From positions 1-64,000 of the forward strand of contig NZ_JANUXW010000001.1 of assembly GCF_024834045.1 (NCBI RefSeq): a DNA stretch of 64,000 nt, read 5' to 3'. The stretch's first letter is position 1; each line of letters begins with the position of its first letter. Below the pieces are notes generated by a model that had not been told where the DNA came from, did not search any database, and saw only the letters and a program-made list of their open reading frames with translations. Shown here in pieces: positions 20,232 to 28,604 of this stretch. Made by a program: the position numbers and the translations under genes. This DNA is from Neisseria montereyensis. GTDB lineage: Bacteria; Pseudomonadota; Gammaproteobacteria; Burkholderiales; Neisseriaceae.

Positions 20232-20266
20232 AAAATAAAGAGCTGATTAATCAGCTCTTTATTTTT
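20232..20266 (+). terminator. Rho-independent terminator of yedE
   Basis: AAAGAGCTGATTAATCAGCTCTTT is a perfect palindrome followed by ATTTTTT. A close variant of this hairpin recurs at 24551-24585 behind the yedE remnant. Confidence 0.85.
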
Positions 20267-20385
20267 TAGAAACTATTAAGCGGAAATCTTTTTGGGAATC
20301 CTTTATATTTCTTATTAAAATATTTGTGAGCTCATGAATACTTTATTTCAGCTAATCACATCTCATTCGTTGGATTGACGGCAAA

Positions 20386-20441
20386 AGACCCTAGATAATG
20401 GAGCAGCCGATATTTTTATCAGCGTCCATTACACAGGGTCT
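20386..20441. repeat. Three-tier inverted repeat at the 3' end of ald
   Basis: Stacked complementary blocks: AGACCCT/AGGGTCT, then TAATGGA/TCCATTA, then GATA/TATC around TTTT, with symmetric three-base internal loops (aga and cac). On the minus strand it ends in TTTT, so it may act as the ald terminator. It starts 20 bases after the ald stop. No second copy was noticed in the window. Confidence 0.6.
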
Positions 20442-20461
20442 GTTCTCACTTTACAGTTTAA

Positions 20462-21577
20462 TTATTTAAGTAAGTCATCAATGGACGTATATTCCATTTC
20501 CAAGTCATCTGCGACAGCTTCAATTGTCAATTTGCCGTTGAACGTATTAACCCCGCGGCGAAGTGCTAAGTTGCTGCGTAGCAGTTCTTTTAGCGGCTGG
20601 TTTGCCAGTAGGTGCGCATAAGCCATAGTGCTGTTACTTAATGCGTGAGTCGAAGTTTGTGGAACAGCACCGGGCATATTAGCAACGGCGTAATGAACCA
20701 CACCTTCTTTAACATAAGTGGGATCATCATGGGTTGTTACGCGATCTACGGTTTCAAAAATACCGCCTTGATCAATGGCAACGTCAACAATTACACTATG
20801 ATCCGGCATATTTGCCACCATTTCTTTTGTGACAAGAGTAGGTGCTTTATGTCCTGGAACCAAAACAGCTCCGATTACTAAATCGGCTGTTTTTAAGCTT
20901 TCTTGAATATTGAAGCGGTTTGACATCATGGTTTGGGCGGTATTGCCCAGGATGATATCCAATTCTTTCAAACGAGGAACGCTTACATCCAAGATGGTTA
21001 CATTAGCACCTAGTCCGATAGCTATCCTCGCCGCATTCAAACCGACTACACCACCGCCGATTACAACGACATTACCACGCCGTACCCCAGGAACGCCGGA
21101 AAGCAAGATCCCTTTACCACCGTTAACCCGCTCTAAGAAATTGGCACCGACTTGAGTTGCCATCCGGCCAGCAATCTCACTCATGGGTTCCAGTAACGGT
21201 AAGGTATTATCTTCCGGTTGAACGTTTTCATAAGCAATTGAATTTGTTCCGCTATTTACTAGTGCTTCGGTTAGCGGTTTATTAGCTGCCAAATGTAAAT
21301 AGGTGAACAATAATAATCCCTTACGGAAATATTTATATTCTTCGGGGAGCGGTTCTTTTACTTTCATCACCATTTCGGCTGACCATGCCTCGGCTGCTGT
21401 TTCAACAATCTTGGCACCAGCTTTAACATATTCTTCATCAGAAATGGCAGAACCTTTACCAGCATCTTTTTCTACCAGTACTTGATGTCCACGACTGGTG
21501 AAACCAAATACACCGGAAGGGGGTACGGCAACGCGACTTTCATTGTTTTTAATTTCTTTTGGGATTCCGATAATCAT
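20462..21577 (-). CDS. ald: Alanine dehydrogenase
   Basis: NAD-dependent enzyme of 371 residues, interconverting L-alanine and pyruvate plus ammonia. The start at 21577 ([18 protein letters not shown]) has AGGAG eight bases upstream and gives the exact family length; an upstream in-frame start is rejected. The N-terminal motif holds the pyruvate-contacting Arg15. The catalytic lysine and histidine regions are [12 protein letters not shown] near 72 and [10 protein letters not shown] near 92. The NAD-binding Rossmann loop is [16 protein letters not shown] near 169. [15 protein letters not shown] is the C-terminal signature. Last gene of the MFS-kynU-ald operon, 78 bases after kynU, so its likely job is to consume the alanine that kynureninase releases. 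Confidence 0.94.
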   Translation of the reverse strand: MIIGIPKEIKNNESRVAVPPSGVFGFTSRGHQVLVEKDAGKGSAISDEEYVKAGAKIVETAAEAWSAEMVMKVKEPLPEEYKYFRKGLLLFTYLHLAANKPLTEALVNSGTNSIAYENVQPEDNTLPLLEPMSEIAGRMATQVGANFLERVNGGKGILLSGVPGVRRGNVVVIGGGVVGLNAARIAIGLGANVTILDVSVPRLKELDIILGNTAQTMMSNRFNIQESLKTADLVIGAVLVPGHKAPTLVTKEMVANMPDHSVIVDVAIDQGGIFETVDRVTTHDDPTYVKEGVVHYAVANMPGAVPQTSTHALSNSTMAYAHLLANQPLKELLRSNLALRRGVNTFNGKLTIEAVADDLEMEYTSIDDLLK

Positions 21578-21655
21578 TTGTATGCTCCTAGCATTATTTA
21601 ATCTTGCTAACATTAAAATATGTTAGCTTGCAATTTTAAAATGATAACCCTAACA

Positions 21656-22942
21656 TCAAACGACCATTGCTCTAGTATTATCAAATTTTTCATAAAGCTT
21701 ATTAGCGCCGATTTCTTCGAGAATTTCTACCAATTTATATACATCTTCATAAGATGTATATAACGCAATCGGTGCCAAACGAATCACGTTCGGTTCTCTA
21801 AAATCTGGTATGACATTTTTTTCTTTCAATGCAGAGCATATTCTGTAAGCTTCCTCATGTTCCAGACAAACGTGTCCTCCTCGTTTGGCATCTTCTCTAG
21901 GATTCCCTACAGAAAATCCATATTTCGCTAGTTTTTCATCGGCTAAAAACATCAAATATGCTGTAATATCCAATGATTTTTTTCTAAGCGTTGGCATACC
22001 AACTTCTTCGAATATTGAAAGAGAACCTTCTAACGGAGCCATAGATAATAGCGGTTGGGTTCCTGTTTGCCAGCCTCCTGCATTATTTGTATTGTGTTCA
22101 AACTTTTGTTTAAGTTGAAACTGTGTTTCTTTTTTATTGCCATGCCAACCGGCTAATCCGGGTTCCATCTTGAAATGCTTCTTGTTAATGTAGAAGCCGG
22201 CAATAGCACCCGGGCCGCCATTCAAATACTTATAGTTACACCAAACCGCAAAATCCGGCTGAATGTCTGAAAAGTCCATTTCAATGGCACCTATTGCGTG
22301 ACACAAATCCCAACCGACGATAATGCCTTTCTCATGTGCCGCTTTGGTGATTTTTTTCATATCGACAATTTGCGCACTGCGGTAGAGAACCGTCGGTAAA
22401 ATAATCATTGCCACGTCATCAGTCATAGCTTCAATCATGGCATCTTCATCGATCAACTTACCATCCGGGCTCGGTACAACTTTCACCGCTTGTTCTACAT
22501 CAAGTCCGTGTAGTTTCACTTGGCTATCAATGGCATAGCGATCTGTTGGGAAGTTCAAATCATCGACAATAATTTTGTATTTCTCTTTTGTCGGGTGATA
22601 GAAAGTAGCAATTGCAGAATGCAAATTCATTGTGGTACTTCCCATGATGGTGACTTCCTCTGGAAGTGCCCCAATCAATTTAGCCATTTTTGCACCTAAG
22701 AAATCTTGGTATAAGAAATATTTTCCATCTTCAATATTCCAAATGGTAACCCCATACTTTTTCCACTTCTCATTTACTATTTTTAGTGTTTCTTCACCAT
22801 CCTTTGAGGATAATCCTAATGAGTTACCATCCATATAAATGATGCCCGGCTGAAGAAAGAAACGATCCCGGTATTTTGCTACAGAATCTTCCTGATCTTT
22901 TTTCTTAGCAAAATCCAAACTGGTTTCAAATATGCGATCCAT
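21656..22942 (-). CDS. kynU: Kynureninase
   Basis: PLP-dependent hydrolase of 428 residues that splits L-kynurenine into anthranilate and L-alanine (or 3-hydroxykynurenine into 3-hydroxyanthranilate). The family opening YMDGNSLGL is at residues 36-44, substrate and PLP contacts lie in DDLNFPTDRYAI near 127-138, the PLP aspartate in GWDLCHAIGA near 210, and the PLP lysine is Lys238 in NYKYLNGGPGA. GWQTGTQPLLSMAPLEGSL and PNVIRLAPIALYTSYEDV are also conserved. AAGGAG precedes the start and the MFS gene ends 21 bases upstream, so they are co-transcribed. No tryptophan dioxygenase or kynurenine formamidase is present nearby. Gene is AT-rich without DUS; likely transferred. Confidence 0.95.
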   Translation of the reverse strand: MDRIFETSLDFAKKKDQEDSVAKYRDRFFLQPGIIYMDGNSLGLSSKDGEETLKIVNEKWKKYGVTIWNIEDGKYFLYQDFLGAKMAKLIGALPEEVTIMGSTTMNLHSAIATFYHPTKEKYKIIVDDLNFPTDRYAIDSQVKLHGLDVEQAVKVVPSPDGKLIDEDAMIEAMTDDVAMIILPTVLYRSAQIVDMKKITKAAHEKGIIVGWDLCHAIGAIEMDFSDIQPDFAVWCNYKYLNGGPGAIAGFYINKKHFKMEPGLAGWHGNKKETQFQLKQKFEHNTNNAGGWQTGTQPLLSMAPLEGSLSIFEEVGMPTLRKKSLDITAYLMFLADEKLAKYGFSVGNPREDAKRGGHVCLEHEEAYRICSALKEKNVIPDFREPNVIRLAPIALYTSYEDVYKLVEILEEIGANKLYEKFDNTRAMVV

Positions 22943-22963
22943 GATATTCTCCTTAAGATTTAA

Positions 22964-24154
22964 TTATATGGTTTTAACCATATTCTGTTTGTGATCATAT
23001 TTAAGAAAAGCAACAATCACTAATCCAATCATATTGACAAAAGTCAGTGTCAAAATAGAAGGGATCCAATTTCCGCTCCAAGATGCAATCATTGTACTAA
23101 TCGGCGTTCCTATAAAAATACCAATATAATAAACAAAGTTAATTAAAGAAATGCTTATACCTATCAGTTTTTTGTTTTCAAGGAAGTTCGGTGCAATAAT
23201 CATAATACAAGCAGAAGATAATCCGGTGCTGGCGGCCAAAAGGAACAATTGTAAAAAGATGGCGCCGGTGCTGTTTAACATGATTGCAAATAACGTGCTT
23301 AGTGTCATAAGTAAAAAAGAACCTATGGTAACTAAACGATCCTTTTTTGTTTTATCTATCAAATATCCGGCTAACGCTCCAAACGGAATGCCGAATAGAC
23401 CAAAATAACCGGCATATTGATTAGCCATACTCTCACTAATATTATATTGTTGAGTATAGATTAATGGATAAATGTTGATAAAACTGAATAACACAAATGA
23501 CATACATCCCTGAGCGAAAGCTAACAGCCAAATTTTTTTGTTGGACATAGCTTGCTTCAGTAATTTAGTATCTGCAACATTATCTAGTTTTTTTTCTTCA
23601 TCCGGCTCTTTAATAGCGATTTGATAAAATAACATTAATACCGCTGCTATGATTGCTACTAATAACCACGGCGCCTTAAGACCAGATGCATTGGCTAAAG
23701 GTAAAAACAAATTCATAGCAATGAGGGTTCCTGCAGCTGCGAAAGTACCCCATATCCCAGTTGCCATTCCTCTATGATTATCCCTAAACCATTCATTAAT
23801 AAAAACTATTCCAACCATAATAATCATTGAGAAAGCAATGCCCTCAATAACTCGTGAGAGTAATAGCAACAAATAGCTAGTGGCAAAATATCCCAAAAGA
23901 TTCCCGAGGATAGTACAAATCATCACCAAGTTTAATATTTTTTTTGCCCCATACTTTGTTATTAAGACGCCGCCAAAGATGGATAGGAAAATACCTGAGA
24001 CTGTGAAAATTGACAGCAGCCAAGATATTTCAGTAAGTGACCATCCTGTTGTTAACGAAAATTCGTTTTGTAAAGGAACAATTTTTAATTGACTTAGAGA
24101 TACCGAAACACCACCTAAATATAATAATAAAAATTTTAACCACCTATTTCCCAT
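22964..24154 (-). CDS. MFS transporter in the kynureninase operon (candidate kynurenine importer)
   Basis: Major facilitator protein of 396 residues with 12 predicted helices. GGVLITKYGAKKILNLVMI (near 61) is MFS motif A, and LLSRVIEGIAFSMIIMVGI (near 95) is motif B-like. The central loop (about 186-210) is charged, with EPDEEKK. The start has a full AAGGAGG nine bases upstream, stronger than most sites in the window. It is the first gene of the operon, and kynU follows after 21 bases. Family membership is certain. The kynurenine substrate is inferred only from operon context; it could also export anthranilate or carry tryptophan. Confidence 0.82.
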   Translation of the reverse strand: MGNRWLKFLLLYLGGVSVSLSQLKIVPLQNEFSLTTGWSLTEISWLLSIFTVSGIFLSIFGGVLITKYGAKKILNLVMICTILGNLLGYFATSYLLLLLSRVIEGIAFSMIIMVGIVFINEWFRDNHRGMATGIWGTFAAAGTLIAMNLFLPLANASGLKAPWLLVAIIAAVLMLFYQIAIKEPDEEKKLDNVADTKLLKQAMSNKKIWLLAFAQGCMSFVLFSFINIYPLIYTQQYNISESMANQYAGYFGLFGIPFGALAGYLIDKTKKDRLVTIGSFLLMTLSTLFAIMLNSTGAIFLQLFLLAASTGLSSACIMIIAPNFLENKKLIGISISLINFVYYIGIFIGTPISTMIASWSGNWIPSILTLTFVNMIGLVIVAFLKYDHKQNMVKTI

Positions 24155-24352
24155 TTCCCCACCCCTCCTTTCTATTATGAATAATAGCTTGTGATTAAAA
24201 TCTACTCCTTTTTTCAGATAATTTTGGGAAAAAAGATCAAATTTTTTTTGATAAATGTAAATTATTATGCCGATTGGCTTAATTTATTAATTTAGAATAT
24301 TGATTCTTAATAAGAAAAATAGCTTATGATCGCGTATATCCTTTCAATTATA

Positions 24353-24522
24353 GTTTGGAAACGTATATTCAGAGGCTGTTGGCATTTATTTTCGGCGGCA
24401 TTGCTTTTTTGCGTACATGGTTATGTTTGGGGCATTTTGGCAATGGCAGGAACTTTTGTGGCTTTGTATTTGGTCTTTTGTTTGGATTGTCTGCGCCGAA
24501 ACAGACAGATACATTCTGCTAG
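24353..24522 (+). pseudogene. Decayed internal-deletion copy of yedE
   Basis: Two blocks of the intact gene are recognisable. Bases 24353-24406 correspond to about 19663-19716 and bases 24415-24522 to about 20091-20201, with roughly 374 bases missing between them. The GYVWGILAMAGTFVALYL peptide (residues 389-406 of the intact protein) is retained, then a small deletion throws the last 15 codons out of frame. Similarity continues past the stop through the terminator hairpin. Together with the intact gene it forms a same-orientation repeat around the ald-kynU-MFS operon. Confidence 0.85.
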
Positions 24523-24550
24523 TTAATTGAACATCTTATGATGAACAAAA

Positions 24551-24585
24551 AAATAAAGAGCTGGGGAACCAGCTCTTTATTTTTT
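24551..24585 (+). terminator. Terminator copy behind the yedE remnant
   Basis: AAAGAGCTGG, four bases, CCAGCTCTTT, then ATTTTTT. Its flanking bases match the terminator at 20232-20266, with changed bases at the tip of the stem. Confidence 0.85.
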
Positions 24586-24614
24586 GTAGAAACGACAAGA
24601 CACGCTGTATTCAA

Positions 24615-25856
24615 TTAAGCATCTTTACTGATAAAACGTTTATTCACCCTTACCCGTTCGCCACGGCCGGCTTTTTTAATTTCCAACCAATCGCTGTAAA
24701 TGGCATGAATCAGGGTACGGTCGGTATCGAAGCCATAATCATGCGGATTGAGGGTAGGGGCAAGCTGTTTCAATATATCGCTTAAACGTGCCCAACCGTC
24801 TTGATCGGCGACAGCATCTACGGCTTGTTGTACTAGCGGGATGATTTTGGTGAACTTGGCTTTACCGTTTTTGGGTTTGGGTGTAACCGGTTGTTCTGTT
24901 GCTTCGGGTTTCATTTCTGCCGATACAGGTGTTGCAATGGGCTTTTGAGGTGTTTCCGCTTTGCTGCTTTCACTGCTAGGTACACGTTTTGAATTTCGTT
25001 TCGTTGTAGGCTTGCTGCTTTTTTCTGTTGATTTGGATTCGTTGCTGTCAGATGGTTTGGGTGTTTGGGCTGCGGCTTGCGGCGTTTTGTTTTCAGACGG
25101 CCTGTTTTTATCGTTGCCGCTTTGACATCGACGCACTTGGGCTTGATTGTTGTCGGTACGGTATTCGAATAAATCTAAAGATTTAATCAGGTCGGAAAGT
25201 TTGCCGAAACCATAAAGCCGCGGGTCGAAATCGGGGTTGGTTTTATTGATATAGCTACCAATAGGGCCGAGATTGGCCCAGCCGAAATCGTCGGCATTTT
25301 CTTTAACGGCACGCAGGATAAGTTGGGATACATCGGTTTGAGATGGAGCAGTTTCTGTTTCTGTTTCGGAAGCAGCTTTATTTTTATTGGTACGGTTTTT
25401 CGCTTGAGTGTTTTTCTCAGGGCGGAAAATTTCCGTGAAGATAAATTTATCGCAAGCTTTGCGGAAGGCTTCGGGGGTTTTCTTTTCACCAAAGCCATAA
25501 ACCGTTAAGCCGCTTTCACGCAGGCGGCTGGCAAGGCGGGTAAAGTCGCTGTCGCTGGAAACAATACAAAAACCGTCGAAATTGCCGCTATACAGCAAAT
25601 CCATAGCATCTATGACCAAGGCCATATCAGTGGCATTTTTACCTTTGGTATAGGCAAATTGTTGCACGGGAACGATGGCATGGGGCAGGAGTGCCGCTTT
25701 CCATTTGGATAGGCCGTGGCTCCAGTCGCCGTAAATTCTTTTTACGCTGGCGATGCCGTATTTGGCAATTTCCGCCAAAAGGCGGTCGATAATATCGGCA
25801 GGGGCGTTGTCGGCATCAATGAGGACGGCGAGTTTTTTATCTGAAGTGATGTTCAT
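24615..25856 (-). CDS. NYN-domain RNase-like protein with two OST-HTH/LOTUS domains
   Basis: Protein of 413 residues. Residues 8-145 are an NYN (LabA/DUF88, PIN-like) domain with the expected acidic residues: LIDADNAP near 12, TDMALVIDAMDLL near 76, and VSSDSDFTRLASRLRESG near 98. A Lys/Thr/Ser-rich linker follows. The first LOTUS domain is at about 175-230 (AVKENADDFGWANLGPIGSYI) and the second at about 335-400 (DQDGWARLSDILKQLAPTLNP), both with the DxGWA pattern. A second charged linker separates them. The layout suggests an RNA-binding endoribonuclease; no target is known to me. It follows hisG by 35 bases on the same strand and contains one DUS, so unlike the island downstream it looks native. 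Confidence 0.85.
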   Translation of the reverse strand: MNITSDKKLAVLIDADNAPADIIDRLLAEIAKYGIASVKRIYGDWSHGLSKWKAALLPHAIVPVQQFAYTKGKNATDMALVIDAMDLLYSGNFDGFCIVSSDSDFTRLASRLRESGLTVYGFGEKKTPEAFRKACDKFIFTEIFRPEKNTQAKNRTNKNKAASETETETAPSQTDVSQLILRAVKENADDFGWANLGPIGSYINKTNPDFDPRLYGFGKLSDLIKSLDLFEYRTDNNQAQVRRCQSGNDKNRPSENKTPQAAAQTPKPSDSNESKSTEKSSKPTTKRNSKRVPSSESSKAETPQKPIATPVSAEMKPEATEQPVTPKPKNGKAKFTKIIPLVQQAVDAVADQDGWARLSDILKQLAPTLNPHDYGFDTDRTLIHAIYSDWLEIKKAGRGERVRVNKRFISKDA

Positions 25857-25891
25857 GGATGGATGATTTCGATGGATTTTAAAAAGCCGTT

Positions 25892-26557
25892 TCAGGCGGC
25901 CTTTTGTTGATTGTTTACGGCGTTGGCAAACGCTTCGATGACCGGTTGGATTAAGCGGTGCTTCACTTTAAGCGCTGCTTTGTTAACCACCAAACGGCTG
26001 GAAATATCGCAAATATGTTCGACTGCCTCAAGGTTATTGGCCTTTAATGTACCGCCGGTGGACACCAAGTCTACAATGGCATCACTCAGCCCTACCAATG
26101 GGGCAAGCTCCATTGAACCATATAGTTTGATAATGTCGACATGCACGCCTTTATTGGCAAAATGCTCGGCGGCAATGTCGGGATATTTGGTTGCGACACG
26201 CAAGCGGTTGCCTGGTTGTGATGCGGCGGCATAATTAAAACCGGCAGGTACGGCAACCATCATGCGGCACTTGGCGATTTGCAAGTCTAAGGGTTGATAA
26301 AGGCCTTCGCCGCCGTGTTCGATTAGAACGTCTTTACCGGCAATGCCAAAATCCGCCGCGCCGTATTGTACATAAGTAGGCACGTCGCTAGCGCGGACAA
26401 TCACCAAGCGTACATTGGGTAAATTGGTGTCGATAATCAGTTTACGCGAACTGCCCGGTTCTTCGGCCGGTACAATACCGGCAGCAGCCAACAGCGGCAG
26501 GGTTTCATCAAAAATGCGGCCTTTGGAAAGCGCGATGGTTAAGGTGTTTTCTGTCAT
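25892..26557 (-). CDS. hisG: ATP phosphoribosyltransferase catalytic subunit, short form
   Basis: First enzyme of histidine synthesis, 221 residues from the start at 26557 ([20 protein letters not shown]). An in-frame ATG at 26569 would add four residues and lacks a better ribosome site. LSKGRIFDE, the [19 protein letters not shown] stretch near 60 and the phosphoribosyl-binding [19 protein letters not shown] near 165 are present. The protein lacks the C-terminal regulatory domain, so it is the HisG-S form that needs HisZ as a partner; no hisZ is in the window. hisD is 7.5 kb away, beyond the acquired island. Confidence 0.94.
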   Translation of the reverse strand: MTENTLTIALSKGRIFDETLPLLAAAGIVPAEEPGSSRKLIIDTNLPNVRLVIVRASDVPTYVQYGAADFGIAGKDVLIEHGGEGLYQPLDLQIAKCRMMVAVPAGFNYAAASQPGNRLRVATKYPDIAAEHFANKGVHVDIIKLYGSMELAPLVGLSDAIVDLVSTGGTLKANNLEAVEHICDISSRLVVNKAALKVKHRLIQPVIEAFANAVNNQQKAA

Positions 26558-26573
26558 ATTGATTTCCATTTGA

Positions 26574-26617
26574 GCCGTCTGAAAAGTATATAGGGTTATA
26601 GTGTGTTTTCAGACGGC
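26574..26617 (-). terminator. Inverted DUS arms between sco and hisG
   Basis: GCCGTCTGAAAA and TTTTCAGACGGC are separated by about 20 bases. The location, directly between the Sco stop and the hisG start, suggests a terminator for the Sco gene, although the long loop is less usual. Confidence 0.55.
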
Positions 26618-26645
26618 CTGTAAAGTTTTTTATTCAATACCGATT

Positions 26646-27287
26646 TTATGATTTAAGTAAAAGCCGGATATCGTCTGCGAATTGTTGGGCGGTATTGCCG
26701 TAAGGCTCGAAAACCACCACCTTACCGTTTTTATCCAATAAATAAGCACCAGCGGTATGATCAATTAAATAAACCGTATCGGATTGCTGTTGTGCTTTAT
26801 TGGCAACAATCCGGTATTGTTTTTTGATCACGGATAGGTCTTGGTTTCCGGTAGTGGTGAGTCCGATAAAATCAGGATGGAATTGTTGCACATATTTGCC
26901 GACCAATTCTGGGGTATCCCGATCGGGATCGACACTGGCAAACACAACGGCAACATCTTTGGCCTGATCGCCGAGTTGGGTTATTACATCATTATAGGTT
27001 AACAGTTCGGTCGGGCAAATATCGGGGCAGTGCGTGTAGCCAAATGACAGCAGTACAATCTTACCTTTCAGATTGCCGATATTGAAAGGTTTGCCATTCC
27101 CGTCGGTCATGGTGAAATCACCACCGATATTTTCATGACGTATATCCGAACCATGAAAACCGGCGCTACTGGTTGCAGGCAGGGAAGTCGTCGGTTGTTC
27201 GGACTCTGTTTTTTCTTGAGGTTGGCAGGCGGATAGGGTTGTTAATGCGAAGGCGGCGGATAATAGCGTGATTATCTTCCGGTTCAT
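26646..27287 (-). CDS. SCO1/SenC/PrrC family copper chaperone lipoprotein
   Basis: Protein of 213 residues delivering copper to the CuA or CuB site of haem-copper oxidases, or acting as a periplasmic thiol-disulphide protein. The N-terminus is a lipoprotein signal ending in ALTTLSAC (lipobox cysteine near residue 20), so it is probably membrane-anchored in the periplasm. A Ser/Thr/Gln-rich linker follows, then the thioredoxin fold. The copper-binding CPDICPTEL motif is near residue 90, and the distal histidine is in YLIDHTAGAYLLD near 175. GGAGAAACC before the start is a good ribosome site. A DUS pair separates it from hisG. Confidence 0.92.
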   Translation of the reverse strand: MNRKIITLLSAAFALTTLSACQPQEKTESEQPTTSLPATSSAGFHGSDIRHENIGGDFTMTDGNGKPFNIGNLKGKIVLLSFGYTHCPDICPTELLTYNDVITQLGDQAKDVAVVFASVDPDRDTPELVGKYVQQFHPDFIGLTTTGNQDLSVIKKQYRIVANKAQQQSDTVYLIDHTAGAYLLDKNGKVVVFEPYGNTAQQFADDIRLLLKS

Positions 27288-27528
27288 AAGTGGTTTCTCC
27301 GAATAGCAGAAATGTATCTATATTAACGTGTTTGACCGATTTCATGTAGAGAGTTTTTTATCTTATTTGGCGATTGCAATAAAGAATTTTCGAGTCTATG
27401 GCGGAAGGTGATAATAATTTCGGATTTAATTTTTATATTTTTCATGTATTTGTTAGAAATATTGCGAATATTTATTCTATAAGGCTTTACAAGATTATTT
27501 TTACCACTATAATAGCGTTCTTCCACCT

Positions 27529-27613
27529 GCCCAGGTGGCGAAATTGGTAGACGCAGGGGACTCAAAATCCCCCGCCGCAAGGTGTGTCGGTTCGAGTCCG
27601 ACCCTGGGCACCA
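27529..27613 (+). tRNA. tRNA-Leu (CAA anticodon)
   Basis: The cloverleaf is complete over 85 bases with an encoded CCA end. Acceptor arms are GCCCAGG and CCTGGGC, the anticodon loop is CTCAAAA with anticodon CAA (reads UUG), a long variable arm typical of class II tRNAs is present, and the T-loop is GGTTCGAGTCC. A terminator follows within 11 bases. Confidence 0.96.
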
Positions 27614-27623
27614 GATTTAAATG

Positions 27624-27650
27624 AAAAGACAGCCTGCTAGGCTGTCTTTT
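27624..27650 (+). terminator. Terminator of tRNA-Leu
   Basis: AAAAGACAGCC, five bases, GGCTGTCTTTT, then CATTTTT. The arm resembles but does not match the AGGCAGCCTGAA (Kingella-type) uptake sequence. Confidence 0.85.
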
Positions 27651-28019
27651 CATTTTTAAGGCCATATATTTTTGTAAATCATATAATAGGTGTTATGTGG
27701 CAATAACACCATTTTTTGACCGTATTAAGTATCTTAATCTTTACAAGCTGATAATTAAGTAATTTAATGTTTTGGGGGTTTATTATTTTGTAAAGCGTTT
27801 AGTAATATATTAAAATCTCTAAAAAATATTAGATTTCTTTTGCCTATGTGGCTCTTACATCATAACCCCCTGTTATGTTTGGAAAATGATAGATTTTTAT
27901 ATAAATATTAAATTTTTTATGGTGAATAGTTGTTTGCTGAATTATTGGAGTAGTGTGAAATTATTTTGGGTTCAGTATGTTTCAATTTTGTTGTTTATTT
28001 GATTAAAAGGGCTGTTTTT
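27651..28019. other. AT-rich gap between tRNA-Leu and the DUF2939 gene
   Basis: I see no gene, DUS or strong hairpin in these 369 bases. The composition resembles the AT-rich coding region that follows. It must contain the promoter for the downstream gene, but no convincing hexamer pair could be assigned by eye. Confidence 0.5.
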
Positions 28020-28568
28020 ATGAAAAAAATATTATCTGTTATTTTGTTGGCGTGTTTAGTTGCTATTGGGTATCTTTATTATACTCCGTATATTGCTATT
28101 AAAAACCTTGCGAGAGCTGCTGAAGTACAAGATGTTGATGAAGTCGCTAAATATATTGATTCAACTAGCATCAAAACGAGTCTTTCTGAGCAGATAAATA
28201 CAATGATGACAAAAGAATTGATGAGTAATGATGAGGTGAAAAATAATCCACTTTCGGTTTTAGCTCTTGGTCTTTTTACGCCACTTTTTGATGCAGCAAG
28301 CACTACTATTAGTACTCCGGAAGGTATTACGCAGCTATTTAATGGTAAAAACCCACTTAATGCGAATAACGAAGAAAATGAAGCTCTGATTAATCTCGGT
28401 AATAACAGACTTTCATCTGCTGAAACCGAATATATTGATGTTAATACTTTTAATGTTTATATTAGAAATCCAGAGAATGAAAAAATTACTTTAGTTTTTG
28501 AGAGAAATGGATTGATTGGCTGGAAGATGGTAAAAATGCGCTTGCCAGATTTTAAAGTGGCCCATTAA
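28020..28568 (+). CDS. DUF2939-like secreted or membrane-anchored protein
   Basis: Protein of 182 residues from the start at 28020 (MKKILSVILLACLVAIGYLYY), chosen because AAGGG precedes it and an N-terminal membrane or signal segment begins there; an upstream in-frame start at 27966 adds 18 residues of no clear value. The segment YYTPYIAIKNLARAAEVQDVDEVAKYID (key residues YxxPYxAIxxLxxA at 20-33, then DxDxVAKYID) is the pattern of the DUF2939 family, in which an anchored N-terminus precedes a small alpha/beta domain. Function is unknown. The gene is AT-rich and free of DUS, and it lies between a tRNA and an IS remnant, all of which fit a horizontally acquired segment. Confidence 0.65.
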   Translation: MKKILSVILLACLVAIGYLYYTPYIAIKNLARAAEVQDVDEVAKYIDSTSIKTSLSEQINTMMTKELMSNDEVKNNPLSVLALGLFTPLFDAASTTISTPEGITQLFNGKNPLNANNEENEALINLGNNRLSSAETEYIDVNTFNVYIRNPENEKITLVFERNGLIGWKMVKMRLPDFKVAH

Positions 28569-28604
28569 AAATAATTAGATTGAGAACTTTGTTAAATAGT
28601 TTTT

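Larger units (their letters stand above)
20200..24352. other. Probable acquired kynurenine-utilisation island between two yedE copies
   Basis: The segment holds ald, kynU and an MFS gene in one leftward operon. It is AT-rich, has strong AGGAGG-type ribosome sites, and belongs to a 7.4-kb stretch (17678-25091) without any DUS, whereas the surrounding DNA has roughly one or more per kilobase. It is bracketed by the full yedE gene on the left and a same-orientation yedE fragment on the right. No integrase, transposase or tRNA attachment site is visible at its edges. Confidence 0.6.

Noticed and set aside
24326-24526. 66-codon open frame as a real small gene
   Set aside because: It is a deleted, frameshifted copy of the yedE middle and 3' end, described as a pseudogene.
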